Below, piece by piece: positions 28,586-37,512 of a stretch of DNA of 64,000 bases (its first letter is position 1; every line of letters starts with the position of its first letter). Both the position numbers and the translations under genes were made by a program. The stretch is taken from assembly GCF_003938655.1 (NCBI RefSeq), contig NZ_RJJT01000010.1, forward strand, positions 186,001-250,000, written 5' to 3'. Source of the stretch: Rhizobium pisi (GTDB lineage Bacteria > Pseudomonadota > Alphaproteobacteria > Rhizobiales > Rhizobiaceae). The notes under the pieces were generated by a model. The model was given only the letters and a program-made list of their open reading frames with translations. It made no database searches and was not told the DNA's origin.

Positions 28586-31129
28586 TCAAAGCTCCCGCAG
28601 CACGGGCGCCGCCTTCTGCCCCAGGATGCGCCAGGTACCGATGAGGCCGATGCCGACGGTGAGCACGAGTGCGGTCACGAGCGTCAGTCCCGCCACATCC
28701 GGCAGGAAGGCGGATGGCAGGTGCATGATGCGGGCGACGATGAACCAGGCGGCAATGGCGCCGGCGATCAACGCGAAGATCGCGGTCGCGAGCCCAAGGA
28801 TCAGATATTCGTAGCTGAAGGCGCGGATCAGCATGGCGCGCGTGGCGCCAAGCGTCTTCAGCACCACCGCGTCATGGGTGCGCGCCCGGTTTCCGGCGGC
28901 AAGCGCGCCTGCAAGGACGAGGATCGAGGCGACGAGGGCGACGGAGGCTGCGGCGCGGATCGCGGTCGCAAGCTCGCCGACCAGCTGATTGACGATATCG
29001 ATCGCGTCCTTGACGCGCACGCTGGTGATCGTCGGGTAGGTGTTGGTGACGGATTTCAGGATCGCCGCGTCCTCGGCCGGCGTCGAGGAGGGATCAGTCA
29101 GCGTCGCGAGCCATGCATGCGGGGCGCCGCGAAAGGTGTTCGGCGAGAAGACCATGACGAAATTGATCGACAGCGATTCCCATTCGACGCGGCGCAGATT
29201 GGCGATCTTTGCTGTGATGTTGCGGCCGAGCACGTTGACCGTCACGGTGTCGCCGATCTTGAGGCCGAGTTCATGCGCCTCCTGCGAGGAGAAGGAGACG
29301 AGCGGTTCGCCGCTGTAATCTTTGTCCCACCAATTGCCCTTGGTGAGGGCGGCATTTTCCGGCAGGGTGTCGGCATAGGTGATGCCGCGATCGCCGTTCA
29401 GCACCCAGCGACCGGCGGCCGGCACGTTCATCTTGGCGACGTCTTCTCCATTGAAGGCGACGATCCGGCCGCGTAGCATCGGCACTTCCACGAGCTTGCC
29501 CTTCGGCGCCTGCGCTTGGACGAGATCCCGGAAGGCGTCGACCTCGGCGCTCTGGATATCGACGAAGAAGAAATTAGGCGCGCCCTCGTTCATGCGGCCG
29601 GTCAATTGCTGGCGCAGGTTGCCGTCGATCAGGGTCAGCGTCACCAGCAAGGCCAGGCCGAGGCCGAGCGAGAGCACCACCGACGGCGTGAGCGCGCCGG
29701 GGCGGTGGATATTGCCGATCGCAAGCCGCAATGCCGGCGAGTTGACGCGCGGGGCGCGGCGCGCAAGCCAGGCGATCGCTGCTGCGACGAGGCGCAGGAC
29801 GACGAAGGCGAAGACGATCGCGCCGACGAAAACGACGGCGATGAAGCGATCATAGGCGGTGAGGATGGCAAGGCCGGCAAGGGCTGCCATGAAGAGCGCG
29901 GCCAGCAGAATATACGGCCAGGACGGCAGGTGGCGAGCTTCGAAGCCCTGCTCGCGGAAGAGTGCGGTCGCAGGCACTTCGCGGGCATGGCCGAGCGGCA
30001 GAATGGCAAAGGCGAGCGTCGTCAGGATGCCGAAGAGTGTCGCGAGAAGCAGGGCGCCGGGATAGAGCGTCGGCGCGGTCGAGACCGGCAGGAATTGCGC
30101 CAAAAACTGCGCGGCTAAGATCGGCGACAGGGCGCCGATGACAAGGCCGATCAGGATGCCGCCGAGGGCGATGATGGCGATCTGGAAGAGATAGATCAGG
30201 ACGACGGTCATCGCCGGCGCGCCGAGACATTTGAACGTGGCGATGGTGGTGCGCTTGGAATCCAGGAAGGCGCGCACGGCATTGGCCACGCCGACGCCGC
30301 CGACGATCAGCGCGGTCAGGCCGACCAGTGTCAGGAACTGGGAGAAGCGGGTGATGTTTTCGGTCAGCGAGGGTGCTGCGCGGTCGCTGGTGCGGATCGC
30401 CCAACCAGCAGAGGGGAATTCCCTGTTGGCGCGTGCCTGGATGCCAGACATCTGACCCTTGTCTTCGAGCCGGATCTTGTAGGCATGTTCGACAAGGCTT
30501 CCCGTCTGGATGAGCCCTGAGGCTTCAAGCGCCCGGCGGCTGACGAGCAGGCGCGGCGCAAAGCCGAAACCTTCCGAGAGCGCATCCGGCTCGGTCTTGA
30601 CCGTACCTGTTATGCTGAGCTTGACGTTGCTGAGCAGCAGTTCGTCGCCGACCGAAAGGCCGAGGCGATCGAGAAGCAGGGGTGCTGCCACTGCGCCGTA
30701 AGTACCGCCTTCGCCTGCGAGCAGTGCTGTGAGGGGATAGTTCGGCTCGGCCTCGAACCGGCCGTAAAGCGGATAGGCGTCGTCGACCGCCTTGACCTCG
30801 ACCAGCGCCTGGTCAGAACCGTCGGGCTTGCGGGCCATCGAGCGCAGGCCTGTCGAAACCGAAACGGTGCCGAGGCCTTCAAGGAAACCCATTTCCTGAG
30901 GCGTGGCCTCGCGGTTGTTGAGCTCGAAGCGAACGTCGCCGGCAAGAAGCTCCTGCCCCTGCGAGGCGATCGTGTCGGTGATCGACTGCGAAACGGAATT
31001 GACGGCGGCGATGGCGCCGGTGCCGAGCGCGATGCAGGCGAGAAAGATGTAGAAGCCGCGGATACCGCCGCGCAGCTCGCGGAGCGCCAGGCGAAAAGCG
31101 AGCGAGACGCGCGGCGCGACGATCCTCAT
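28586..31129 (-). CDS. FtsX-like ABC transporter permease (YbbP family)
   Basis: An 847-aa permease of the YbbP type with duplicated FtsX-like cores. N-terminal helix FYIFLACIALGTGAIAAVNS is followed by a large periplasmic domain, membrane helices around residues 255-430, a second periplasmic domain and the last helices (VALVASILVLAGALAAGNRA, ILGLATAIFALIAGAIAAWF). The stretch RARTHDAVVLKTLGATRAML is the conserved cytoplasmic coupling region. Its ATG overlaps the stop of the ATPase gene (ATGA). Pairing with YbbA and divergent TesA is the same as in E. coli; export of a lipid or hydrophobic substrate is proposed for this family but unproven. Confidence 0.93.
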   Translation of the reverse strand: MRIVAPRVSLAFRLALRELRGGIRGFYIFLACIALGTGAIAAVNSVSQSITDTIASQGQELLAGDVRFELNNREATPQEMGFLEGLGTVSVSTGLRSMARKPDGSDQALVEVKAVDDAYPLYGRFEAEPNYPLTALLAGEGGTYGAVAAPLLLDRLGLSVGDELLLSNVKLSITGTVKTEPDALSEGFGFAPRLLVSRRALEASGLIQTGSLVEHAYKIRLEDKGQMSGIQARANREFPSAGWAIRTSDRAAPSLTENITRFSQFLTLVGLTALIVGGVGVANAVRAFLDSKRTTIATFKCLGAPAMTVVLIYLFQIAIIALGGILIGLVIGALSPILAAQFLAQFLPVSTAPTLYPGALLLATLFGILTTLAFAILPLGHAREVPATALFREQGFEARHLPSWPYILLAALFMAALAGLAILTAYDRFIAVVFVGAIVFAFVVLRLVAAAIAWLARRAPRVNSPALRLAIGNIHRPGALTPSVVLSLGLGLALLVTLTLIDGNLRQQLTGRMNEGAPNFFFVDIQSAEVDAFRDLVQAQAPKGKLVEVPMLRGRIVAFNGEDVAKMNVPAAGRWVLNGDRGITYADTLPENAALTKGNWWDKDYSGEPLVSFSSQEAHELGLKIGDTVTVNVLGRNITAKIANLRRVEWESLSINFVMVFSPNTFRGAPHAWLATLTDPSSTPAEDAAILKSVTNTYPTITSVRVKDAIDIVNQLVGELATAIRAAASVALVASILVLAGALAAGNRARTHDAVVLKTLGATRAMLIRAFSYEYLILGLATAIFALIAGAIAAWFIVARIMHLPSAFLPDVAGLTLVTALVLTVGIGLIGTWRILGQKAAPVLREL

Positions 31130-31833
31130 GCGAACGCCGCCGCGTTGTGGCGGGCAGCGCTGTCGCCCTCAATCCTGCCGGAGCGGACGCGGATCTGGCG
31201 CGAGCAGCGGTTTGCAAGCGAGATGTCGTGAGTGACAAGAAGCAGGGTCATGCCGCGTTCGGCCTGCTTGGCAAACAGCAGGTCGGCGATCTGGCGGCCG
31301 GTCTCGGTATCGAGATTGCCGGTCGGCTCGTCGGCGATCAAGAGGGCGGGCGAAGGGGCGAGCGCTCTCGCGATCGCCACGCGCTGCTGTTCGCCGCCGG
31401 AAAGCTGGCCAGGATAGTGGTTCAGCCGTTCGCCGAGGCCGACCGAATTCAGCTCGCGATGGGCGATCTCGAAGGCGTTGCGGACATTGGCGAGTTCCAG
31501 CGGCACGGCGACATTCTCGAGCGCCGTCATATTGGCGATCAGATGGAAGGACTGGAAGACGATGCCGATGTTGCGGCCGCGGAAATCGGCGACCTGATCC
31601 TCGCTCAGGCTGTGGAGCGGCGTATCGTTGATGTTGATTTCGCCGCTGTCGAGCTTCTCCAGTCCGGCGAGCACCATCAGCAGGGTTGATTTGCCGGAGC
31701 CGGAAGGGCCGACGATGCCGACGGATTCACCGGCGGCGATATCGAGATCGATGCCCTTCAGCACATGGACGGAGGCGGCGGCGCTGCCAAGGGTCAGATC
31801 GGCGCTCTTCAACTCGATGATGGTTTTTGCCAA
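31126..31833 (-). CDS. ABC transporter ATPase (YbbA/LolD family)
   Basis: A 235-aa ATPase of the LolD/YbbA branch. Walker [21 protein letters not shown], signature [17 protein letters not shown], Walker [17 protein letters not shown] and H loop [11 protein letters not shown] chose the TTG at 31833 ([16 protein letters not shown]), with AGGGCG upstream. The first in-frame ATG at 31932 would extend the gene across the start of divergent tesA and add a stretch with no similarity. It is coupled to the permease gene by a four-base overlap. Confidence 0.92.
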   Translation of the reverse strand: MAKTIIELKSADLTLGSAAASVHVLKGIDLDIAAGESVGIVGPSGSGKSTLLMVLAGLEKLDSGEININDTPLHSLSEDQVADFRGRNIGIVFQSFHLIANMTALENVAVPLELANVRNAFEIAHRELNSVGLGERLNHYPGQLSGGEQQRVAIARALAPSPALLIADEPTGNLDTETGRQIADLLFAKQAERGMTLLLVTHDISLANRCSRQIRVRSGRIEGDSAARHNAAAFA

Positions 31834-31905
31834 CAGAAATCGCCCTATATAAGTCCGTAATCGAATGGCCGCATAACGGTACTTCGCCAATCTAGGGAAA
31901 GCAGG

Positions 31906-32550
31906 ATGAGATTTAAAGTTGCCGCCCTTCAATTCACCGTCATTGCCGTCTCGCTGATCTTTGCCGCCGGAGTGAATGCGCGGACGATCAATCTCGTCGG
32001 ATTCGGGGACAGCCTGATGGCGGGCTATCAGCTGCCGCCCGGCGACGGCTTTCCCGAGAAGCTGCAGGCTGCCCTGAAGGCGAAGGGGCTCGACATCGCT
32101 ATCGCCAATGCCGGTGTTTCGGGCGACACGACGACGGCAGGCCTCGCCCGCATCGACTGGTCGGTTCCCGACGGCACGGACGGCGTGATTCTGGAGCTCG
32201 GCGCCAACGACGCGCTGCGCGGCATCCCTCCTGAAGAGAGCGAGAAGAATCTCGACCAGATGATTACTCGGCTAAAGGAGCGAGGGATCGCGGTGCTGCT
32301 CGTCGGCATCATAGCGCCGCCGAACATGGGGGGGGAGTATGCCGCGCGCTTCAATCCCATCTATCGGGAACTTTCGGAAAAACACAGGGTTCCGCTCTAT
32401 CCCTTTTTTCTCGACGGCGTCGCCCTGGATGCGGGGCTGAAACTCGAGGACGGAATGCATCCGAATGCAAGAGGCGTCGACGTCATGGTCGGGAAGATGG
32501 AAACCGATGTCACAAATTTCGTCGGGACGATTTCTTCTGTGAAGAAATAG
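31906..32550 (+). CDS. tesA: SGNH-type arylesterase/thioesterase TesA
   Basis: A 214-aa periplasmic GDSL/SGNH hydrolase. Signal peptide FTVIAVSLIFAAGVNA, cut before RTINL. Catalytic blocks: block I GFGDSLMAGYQLPPGDGF (nucleophile Ser), block II NAGVSGDTTTAG (oxyanion Gly), block III LELGANDALRG (Asn) and block V EDGMHPNARG (Asp and His). All residues are present, so it should be active on acyl esters or thioesters. It is divergent from ybbA/ybbP with a 72-base shared promoter region, an arrangement also found in enterobacteria, suggesting the exporter and esterase act on related lipids. Confidence 0.94.
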   Translation: MRFKVAALQFTVIAVSLIFAAGVNARTINLVGFGDSLMAGYQLPPGDGFPEKLQAALKAKGLDIAIANAGVSGDTTTAGLARIDWSVPDGTDGVILELGANDALRGIPPEESEKNLDQMITRLKERGIAVLLVGIIAPPNMGGEYAARFNPIYRELSEKHRVPLYPFFLDGVALDAGLKLEDGMHPNARGVDVMVGKMETDVTNFVGTISSVKK

Positions 32551-32618
32551 GGGCTTGCGCGGTTGTTGATTGCGTGATTCCGTGTGAGCACCTGCAAAAG
32601 ATTCGGGGAGTGCTCGTG

Positions 32619-33209
32619 ATGCCGAGACTGTTTACCGCCCTCGAAATTCCGCGCAATGCGGCGATGAGCCTTTCATTGCTGCGCGGTGGTCTCCCCGGAG
32701 CACGATGGATCGATGTGGAGAATTACCACATCACCCTGCGCTTCATCGGTGACGTTGACGGCCGCACGGCCGATGAAATCGTTGAACGCCTCGACCGGAT
32801 CGACCGGCCGGAATTCCAGTTCCGGCTCGAAGGTATCGGTTCCTTCGGTTCGAAGAAACCGCATTCGGTCTGGGCCGGCGTCTCGCAATCGCCGGAGATG
32901 TACGCCCTGCAGGGCGAAATCGAGCGCATCTGCCAGCGCATCGGTCTGCCGCCGGATCCGCGTAAATTCATGCCGCATGTGACGCTGGCACGGCTCAAAT
33001 CCTCGCGGCTCGACGATGTCGTGCAGTATCTGGCCGGACGCGGCAACTTCCACACCGCGACTTTCACGGCGCCGCGCTTCGTCCTGCTTTCGTCGCGCGA
33101 ATCGGTCGGCGGTGGACCCTATCTCACCGAGGAAGTGTTCCCGCTGCACGAGGCGCGCTCGACCAGCGTTTCGAGCAGCTTGCTGCAGCCGGCCAAGAGC
33201 CTGGTATAG
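32619..33209 (+). CDS. thpR: RNA 2',3'-cyclic phosphodiesterase (2H family)
   Basis: A 196-aa member of the LigT/2H phosphoesterase family. The two HxTx motifs that define the active site are YHITLRFIGDV and PHVTLARLKSS. Other marks: MPRLFTALEIPRNAAMSL, ARWIDVENYH and [18 protein letters not shown]. Homologues open 2',3'-cyclic phosphates on RNA ends. The ATG at 32619 has GGGGAG upstream. Its 3' end overlaps the convergent phosphatase gene by 91 bases; the normal family end is near the FPL motif, so the last 20 residues are an extension inside that overlap. Confidence 0.9.
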   Translation: MPRLFTALEIPRNAAMSLSLLRGGLPGARWIDVENYHITLRFIGDVDGRTADEIVERLDRIDRPEFQFRLEGIGSFGSKKPHSVWAGVSQSPEMYALQGEIERICQRIGLPPDPRKFMPHVTLARLKSSRLDDVVQYLAGRGNFHTATFTAPRFVLLSSRESVGGGPYLTEEVFPLHEARSTSVSSSLLQPAKSLV

Positions 33210-33652
33210 ACCAGCTCGAAACCTTCCGGGCCGCCATAATAGGGATCGGGGATATCCTCTCCGGTTCCAAGGGCGGCATCGCCGAAAAGACGGATATCCG
33301 CTTCATCAGGTGCACTCCTGCCGAGTGCGGCGAGATTTTCGCGGTCCATGGCGAGGATCAGATCGAAATCCTTGAAATCCCTCGACTGGATGCGGCGGGC
33401 GCGTTGGCCTGATATGTCGATGCCGTGGCTTTTGGCAATGGCGATCGACCGCTGGTCGGGCGAATCGCCTTCATGCCAGCCGCCCGTGCCAGCGGAATCG
33501 ATCGTAAAATGGCCGGTCAGGCCCGCTTGGGTGACAAGATGGCCGAAAATTCCTTCCGCGAGCGGAGAACGGCATATATTGCCCATGCAAACGAAGAGGA
33601 TGCGATGCGTTTCATCGGTAGATCCGTCGGAAAGATGAGAGGACCATGGCAT
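33119..33652 (-). CDS. Low-molecular-weight protein-tyrosine phosphatase
   Basis: A 177-aa LMW-PTP. The active-site loop [15 protein letters not shown] (C-X5-R-S) follows RILFVC; later [16 protein letters not shown] and the general-acid Asp in [15 protein letters not shown]. These enzymes dephosphorylate tyrosine on proteins, often of exopolysaccharide or stress pathways. The only in-frame ATG upstream of the catalytic loop is at 33652, overlapping the start of the divergent PCD gene by two bases, so its promoter must lie within that gene. At the other end it overlaps thpR by 91 bases. Confidence 0.9.
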   Translation of the reverse strand: MPWSSHLSDGSTDETHRILFVCMGNICRSPLAEGIFGHLVTQAGLTGHFTIDSAGTGGWHEGDSPDQRSIAIAKSHGIDISGQRARRIQSRDFKDFDLILAMDRENLAALGRSAPDEADIRLFGDAALGTGEDIPDPYYGGPEGFELVYTRLLAGCSKLLETLVERASCSGNTSSVR

Positions 33653-33956
33653 GAAATGGGAAAAACTGGAACGGGCGGCGGCCGAGGCTGAGCTGACCAA
33701 GCTTACGGGCTGGGCGCTCAACGATGCGGCCTCTTCGATATCGAAGACATTCAAATTCGCAAATTTCGTCGAGGCTTTCGGTTTCATGACGGAGGCCGCC
33801 CTTGCGGCCGAAAAACTCAACCACCATCCCGAATGGTTCAATGTCTATTCCAAGGTGGAAGTAACGCTGAACACGCATGATGCCGGCGGACTGACGGAGC
33901 TGGATTTCAAGCTCGCCAGGGCGATGGAAAAGGCAGCGGCGCGACGCGTCGCTTGA
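33651..33956 (+). CDS. phhB: 4a-hydroxytetrahydrobiopterin dehydratase (PCD/DCoH)
   Basis: A 101-aa pterin-4a-carbinolamine dehydratase, which recycles the pterin cofactor of aromatic amino-acid hydroxylases; many bacterial copies have other pterin roles. Family marks: [40 protein letters not shown] (active-site histidines) and [18 protein letters not shown]. Length is standard. The ATG at 33651 overlaps the divergent LMW-PTP start. No phenylalanine hydroxylase gene lies in the window, so the physiological partner is unknown. Confidence 0.93.
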   Translation: MKWEKLERAAAEAELTKLTGWALNDAASSISKTFKFANFVEAFGFMTEAALAAEKLNHHPEWFNVYSKVEVTLNTHDAGGLTELDFKLARAMEKAAARRVA

Positions 33957-34021
33957 AAGCGGAACCGATTGAAAGCCGAAGCGCCATCACCATATGTTCG
34001 CATGGACGAAAGGATAGAGGG

Positions 34022-34414
34022 ATGGACGACGTCAAATTCGGGGAAATCCTGTTGCCGGGCGACGAGGACACGCAGAGCCGCCGGGAAAAGACCGTGCGGC
34101 AGAAATTCTGGCCAACCTTCCGGCGGGCGGTTCGGCAAATTCCGTTTTCGCGCGACGTCGTCGCCGGTTTCTACTGCGCGCTCGATCCGCAGACGCCGAC
34201 CAAGGTGCGTGGCGTGCTGCTTGCGGCCCTCGCCTATTTCGTCATGCCGGTCGATATGATCCCTGATTTTTTCGCCGGCATCGGCTTTTCGGATGACATC
34301 GCCGTGCTTTCGGCCGCCTTTGCGATGGTGCGCGGCAATATAAGGCCGGGCCACTACGAAGCGGCCGACCGCGTTCTCGCCGACCGGCCGGAAGAGGTGA
34401 TGAAGACGATCTAA
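34022..34414 (+). CDS. YkvA/DUF1232 family protein
   Basis: A 130-aa protein with a DUF1232 domain in its second half: TKVRGVLLAALAYFVMPVDM, IPDFFAGIGFSDDIAVLSAA. The YFVMPVDMIPDF core is diagnostic; the hydrophobic stretch there is probably a membrane hairpin. Function is unknown. I chose ATG 34022 (MDDVKFGEILLPGDED), preceded by AGAGGG, over an in-frame TTG at 33953 that overlaps the phhB stop. It may be co-transcribed with phhB, 65 bases upstream. Confidence 0.85.
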   Translation: MDDVKFGEILLPGDEDTQSRREKTVRQKFWPTFRRAVRQIPFSRDVVAGFYCALDPQTPTKVRGVLLAALAYFVMPVDMIPDFFAGIGFSDDIAVLSAAFAMVRGNIRPGHYEAADRVLADRPEEVMKTI

Positions 34415-34426
34415 GGCCCGTCGCGT

Positions 34427-34461
34427 TTTAGATCCTTGGTTTTTGCGCGTGTCGTTTTCCC
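34427..34461. repeat. Partial copy of intergenic repeat family A
   Basis: TTTAGATCCTTGGTTTTTGC followed by GCGTGTCGTTTTCCC. It aligns well with the start of the copy at 35943-36006 but lacks the second hairpin arm; it lies between the DUF1232 gene and the convergent sigma-factor gene. Confidence 0.5.
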
Positions 34462-34473
34462 GGGCGAGGTGCT

Positions 34474-35034
34474 TTAGGCGTTCTCCTGCTCCAGCACTTT
34501 GCGGAGCTTGCCGAAGGCAAGCCGGATGCGCGACTTCACCGTGCCGAGCGGCAGCCCGGTCGCCTCGGCGATCTCCGAATGCGATTGACCGAGGAAGAAG
34601 GCAGCGCGGAGCATGTCGCGCTGTTCTTCCGGCAGCTGGCCGACGGCGGCGCGTATCTTGGCGTCACGGTCGTCGTTGGCGATCATTTCATCGGCGCCGA
34701 TCCCGGCCGGCGGCTGCAGGGCCGGGTCGGTCTCATCGAAGGTGTGGGTGCTGGCGCGGCGCTGCAAGTCGATCCGGCGATTGCGGGCAATGCGGAAAAG
34801 CCAGGTCGAAAGCGAAGACCGCGTGGCATCGTAGAGACCGGCTTTGTGCCAAAGTACGATCATGACCTCCTGAACCAGTTCCTCGGCCTCGCCACTCGTC
34901 ATTTGCTGGCGCATCAGCCAGGCCTTCAGGCGGGGCGCGAAATAATCGAACAGGATGGAAAAGGCTTGCTGGTCGCGATCCTCCGCGACGGCCTTCGCGA
35001 GGGCAGCGAAACGCTGTCTTTCCTCGGCATCCAT
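34474..35034 (-). CDS. ECF-type RNA polymerase sigma factor
   Basis: A 186-aa extracytoplasmic-function sigma factor with only regions 2 and 4. Region 2, about residues 27-92: FDYFAPRLKAWLMRQQM, EAEELVQEVMIVLWHKAGLYD and STWLFRIARNRRIDLQRR. Region 4, about 130-180: LPEEQRDMLRAAFFLGQSHS, EIAEATGLPLGTVKSRIRLA. The region-4 and linker sequence resembles the RpoE/ChrR-associated group. Such genes are usually followed by a cognate anti-sigma gene; here only 59 bases separate the stop from the convergent DUF1232 gene and no anti-sigma gene is seen. The ATG at 35034 has GAGAGGA upstream. Confidence 0.92.
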   Translation of the reverse strand: MDAEERQRFAALAKAVAEDRDQQAFSILFDYFAPRLKAWLMRQQMTSGEAEELVQEVMIVLWHKAGLYDATRSSLSTWLFRIARNRRIDLQRRASTHTFDETDPALQPPAGIGADEMIANDDRDAKIRAAVGQLPEEQRDMLRAAFFLGQSHSEIAEATGLPLGTVKSRIRLAFGKLRKVLEQENA

Positions 35035-35371
35035 GTCCTCTCACGAGCCCCCTGCGGCGAAAATTTCGTCCCGGATTTCCAAGTCTTAATGAGGTACAAC
35101 GGAATTGGGAAAGGTCAAACTCTTGCCTGAATCTTTGTGTCTTAAATTCAGCCGAACGGACGGTCGGTGCCATCGGAACAAGGTGTCACGACAGATACCG
35201 TCAAAAGGGGCAAAATTGACACTCGAGCTGAAATGACACAGGCAGATACAAATCTGCAGCCATTGTTGACCATTTGGTAACCTGAATTAAGTCAAAATAA
35301 AGCAGATCGTGATTATGCGCTGCCCGCTATGATCGCTTCGGGCCTTGAATCGCAAGAACCGGCAGGAATCC
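35035..35371. other. Promoter region between the sigma-factor gene and the IalB-like gene
   Basis: A 337-base gap between divergent genes. Its right half is AT-rich for this genome (35215-35320), as expected for promoters. A GGAAC at about 35178 lacks a correctly spaced -10 match, so I do not call an autoregulated ECF promoter. No ORF or hairpin stands out. Confidence 0.5.
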
Positions 35372-35887
35372 ATGTTTGTAAAAAGTATCGTATCCGCCCT
35401 CGCACTCACCCTTGTTATGGCCGGAGTAGCGGCAGCGCAGCAGCCCGCTGCCGCGCCAACCCGCATCCAGCAGTTCCAGGCATGGGGCGCCTATTCCTAC
35501 AAGTCGGGCAACAGCACCGTCTGCTACGTCCTGTCCGTCCCGACCGCAAAGCAGCCGGCAAGTGTCGATCACGGTGATAATTTCTTCATCGTCTCGCAGC
35601 GCCCCGGCCAGAACATCTCCTACGAACCGCAGGCGATGATGGGCTACACGGTGAAGGAAAATTCGAAGATCAACGTCGTCATCGACAACAAGACCTTCGT
35701 GATGTTCACCAAGGACAAGGCCGGCTGGGTCGAGAATGCCGCGCAGGAGCCGGCCCTCGTCGCCGCGATGAAGACCGGGCATTCGATGACAGTGAATGCC
35801 GTCTCGCGCAAGGGCACAGGCACCTCCTACAGCTATTCGCTCTCCGGCATATCGGCCGCGCTGAAGCAGATCGAAACCTGCAAGTAA
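35372..35887 (+). CDS. Invasion-associated locus B (IalB) family secreted protein
   Basis: A 171-aa exported protein of the IalB family. Signal peptide MFVKSIVSALALTLVMAG, cut near AAAQQ. Mature protein marks: QQFQAWGAYSYKSGNSTVCY, VLSVPTAKQPASVDHGDNFF, then VDNKTF-like VIDNKTFVMFTKDKAGWVEN and ALVAAMKTGHSMTVNAVSRK. Two cysteines, one in TVCYV and one at the end (IETCK), could pair. IalB is named from Bartonella erythrocyte invasion, but rhizobia carry many homologues of unknown role. The ATG at 35372 has GGCAGGA upstream; a terminator follows. Confidence 0.9.
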   Translation: MFVKSIVSALALTLVMAGVAAAQQPAAAPTRIQQFQAWGAYSYKSGNSTVCYVLSVPTAKQPASVDHGDNFFIVSQRPGQNISYEPQAMMGYTVKENSKINVVIDNKTFVMFTKDKAGWVENAAQEPALVAAMKTGHSMTVNAVSRKGTGTSYSYSLSGISAALKQIETCK

Positions 35888-35911
35888 GCAGTTTTCATCC
35901 GCAAAGTTTCA

Positions 35912-35936
35912 AGGGCCGGCCTTGCGCCGGCCTTTG
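35912..35936 (+). terminator. Terminator hairpin after the IalB-like gene
   Basis: Arms GGCCGGC (35914-35920) and GCCGGCC (35926-35932), loop CTTGC, followed by TTTG. The T-run is short. Confidence 0.65.
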
Positions 35937-35942
35937 CCATTT

Positions 35943-36006
35943 AGCTCCTTGTTTTATGCATGCCGTTCTCCCAAAACCACTTCACACTTTTGGGCGACAT
36001 GCTTGA
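35943..36006. repeat. Rhizobial intergenic palindromic repeat (family A)
   Basis: AGCTCCTTGTTTTATGCATG followed by CCGTTCTCCCAAAACC and, after a short spacer, TTTTGGGCGACATGC. The CCCAAAA/TTTTGGG and GCATG/CATGC parts pair as an imperfect hairpin. Related units lie at 2156-2246 (opposite orientation) and 34427-34461 (partial). It lies in the 302-base gap upstream of rlmN, which otherwise shows only the terminator at 35912-35936. Confidence 0.65.
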
Positions 36007-36189
36007 TAGTGACGCGCGGGCAAAATGATGCTAAATGCCGCGCAACCAGCGGACAGAGCGGGATATCAGTCGCCGTTCCGCCATTCATTTTCTGCCAATG
36101 TGCCGTCATGCGCCCGCAAGTCTTCCGGCTTATCCCGGCAAGCCCTTGGGCTTGCAGCGGTCACATGTTCGACTTCGGGATGAAAGACT

Positions 36190-37419
36190 ATGTCCGTCAT
36201 GGATGCGATGACCATTAACAAGCCTCAGGCCGCGCGCGCCTTTGCCGACGCCGAAAAGCCGTCGCTGATCGGCATGTCTCGCGACGAAATGGGAGCAGCC
36301 CTTCGTGAAAAGGGCGTCGCCGAGAAGCAGATCAAGATGCGCGTCTCGCAGCTCTGGAACTGGATCTATGTGCGCGGGGTCTCCGATTTCGACCATATGA
36401 CGAATGTCGCCAAGGAGATGCGCGAGATGCTGAAACAGCATTTCACCATAGCGCGTCCCGAGATCGTCGAGGAGCAGGTCTCCAACGACGGCACGCGCAA
36501 GTGGCTGCTGCGCTTTCCCCCGCGGGGCGCAGGGCGCCCGGTCGAGATCGAGGCCGTCTACATTCCGGAAGAAGGCCGCGGCACACTCTGCATTTCCAGC
36601 CAGGTCGGCTGCACGCTCACCTGTTCCTTCTGTCACACCGGCACGCAACGTCTGGTGCGCAACCTGACGGCCGAGGAGATTCTTTCACAGCTGCTGCTCG
36701 CTCGCGACCGGCTTGGGGATTTCCCGGACCGCGAAGCGCCACAGGGTACGATCATGCCTGCCGAGGGCCGCAAGGTTAGCAACATCGTGATGATGGGCAT
36801 GGGCGAGCCGCTCTATAATTTCGACAGCGTCAAGCAGGCATTGCTGATCGCCACGGATGGTGACGGCCTGTCGCTCTCCAAGCGCCGGGTCACGCTTTCC
36901 ACCTCGGGTGTTGTGCCGGAAATCTTCCGTACCGGCGAGGAGATCGGCGTCATGCTGGCGATCTCGCTGCATGCGGTGCGCGACGATCTGCGCGACATTC
37001 TGGTGCCGATCAATAAGAAATATCCGCTGAAGGAATTGATCGAGGCCTGCCGGGCCTATCCCGGCCTTTCCAACGCCCGACGCATTACGTTCGAATATGT
37101 GATGCTGAAGGACGTCAATGACAGCCTGGAAGACGCCAAGGGGCTGATCAAGCTGTTGAAGGGCGTGCCGGCGAAGATCAACCTCATTCCGTTCAATCCC
37201 TGGCCCGGCACCAATTACCAGTGTTCCGACTGGGAGCAGATCGAGAAGTTCGCCGACTTCATCAATTCGGCAGGTTATGCCTCGCCGATCCGCACGCCGC
37301 GCGGCCGCGACATTCTTGCCGCCTGCGGCCAGCTGAAATCGGAATCCGAACGCATGCGCAAAACCGAGCGCCTGGCCTTCGAAGCGATGATGATCGCCAA
37401 TCACGGCGCCGACGACTGA
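36190..37419 (+). CDS. rlmN: Dual-specificity RNA methyltransferase RlmN
   Basis: A 409-aa radical-SAM enzyme that methylates C2 of A2503 in 23S rRNA and A37 of some tRNAs. The radical SAM cysteines are in [20 protein letters not shown]; the methyl-carrier cysteine is near the C-terminus in [14 protein letters not shown]. Other marks: [49 protein letters not shown] and [11 protein letters not shown]. Length is usual for alphaproteobacteria. The ATG at 36190 gives [10 protein letters not shown]; a second ATG four codons on is also possible. Confidence 0.96.
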   Translation: MSVMDAMTINKPQAARAFADAEKPSLIGMSRDEMGAALREKGVAEKQIKMRVSQLWNWIYVRGVSDFDHMTNVAKEMREMLKQHFTIARPEIVEEQVSNDGTRKWLLRFPPRGAGRPVEIEAVYIPEEGRGTLCISSQVGCTLTCSFCHTGTQRLVRNLTAEEILSQLLLARDRLGDFPDREAPQGTIMPAEGRKVSNIVMMGMGEPLYNFDSVKQALLIATDGDGLSLSKRRVTLSTSGVVPEIFRTGEEIGVMLAISLHAVRDDLRDILVPINKKYPLKELIEACRAYPGLSNARRITFEYVMLKDVNDSLEDAKGLIKLLKGVPAKINLIPFNPWPGTNYQCSDWEQIEKFADFINSAGYASPIRTPRGRDILAACGQLKSESERMRKTERLAFEAMMIANHGADD

Positions 37420-37512
37420 TCAGCAAGTTTGATCCTCGCTACAATTCTCCTGCATTGATTTAAGCATGCGCTTTTCCTAATAGTGCCGCCAAAATCATTC
37501 AGGAGGACACCC

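Noticed and set aside
35170..35210. GGAAC ECF-like -35 in the sigma factor/IalB promoter region
   Set aside because: Spacing to the nearest CGTC is about 19 bases, outside the usual 16-17, so no ECF autoregulation is claimed.
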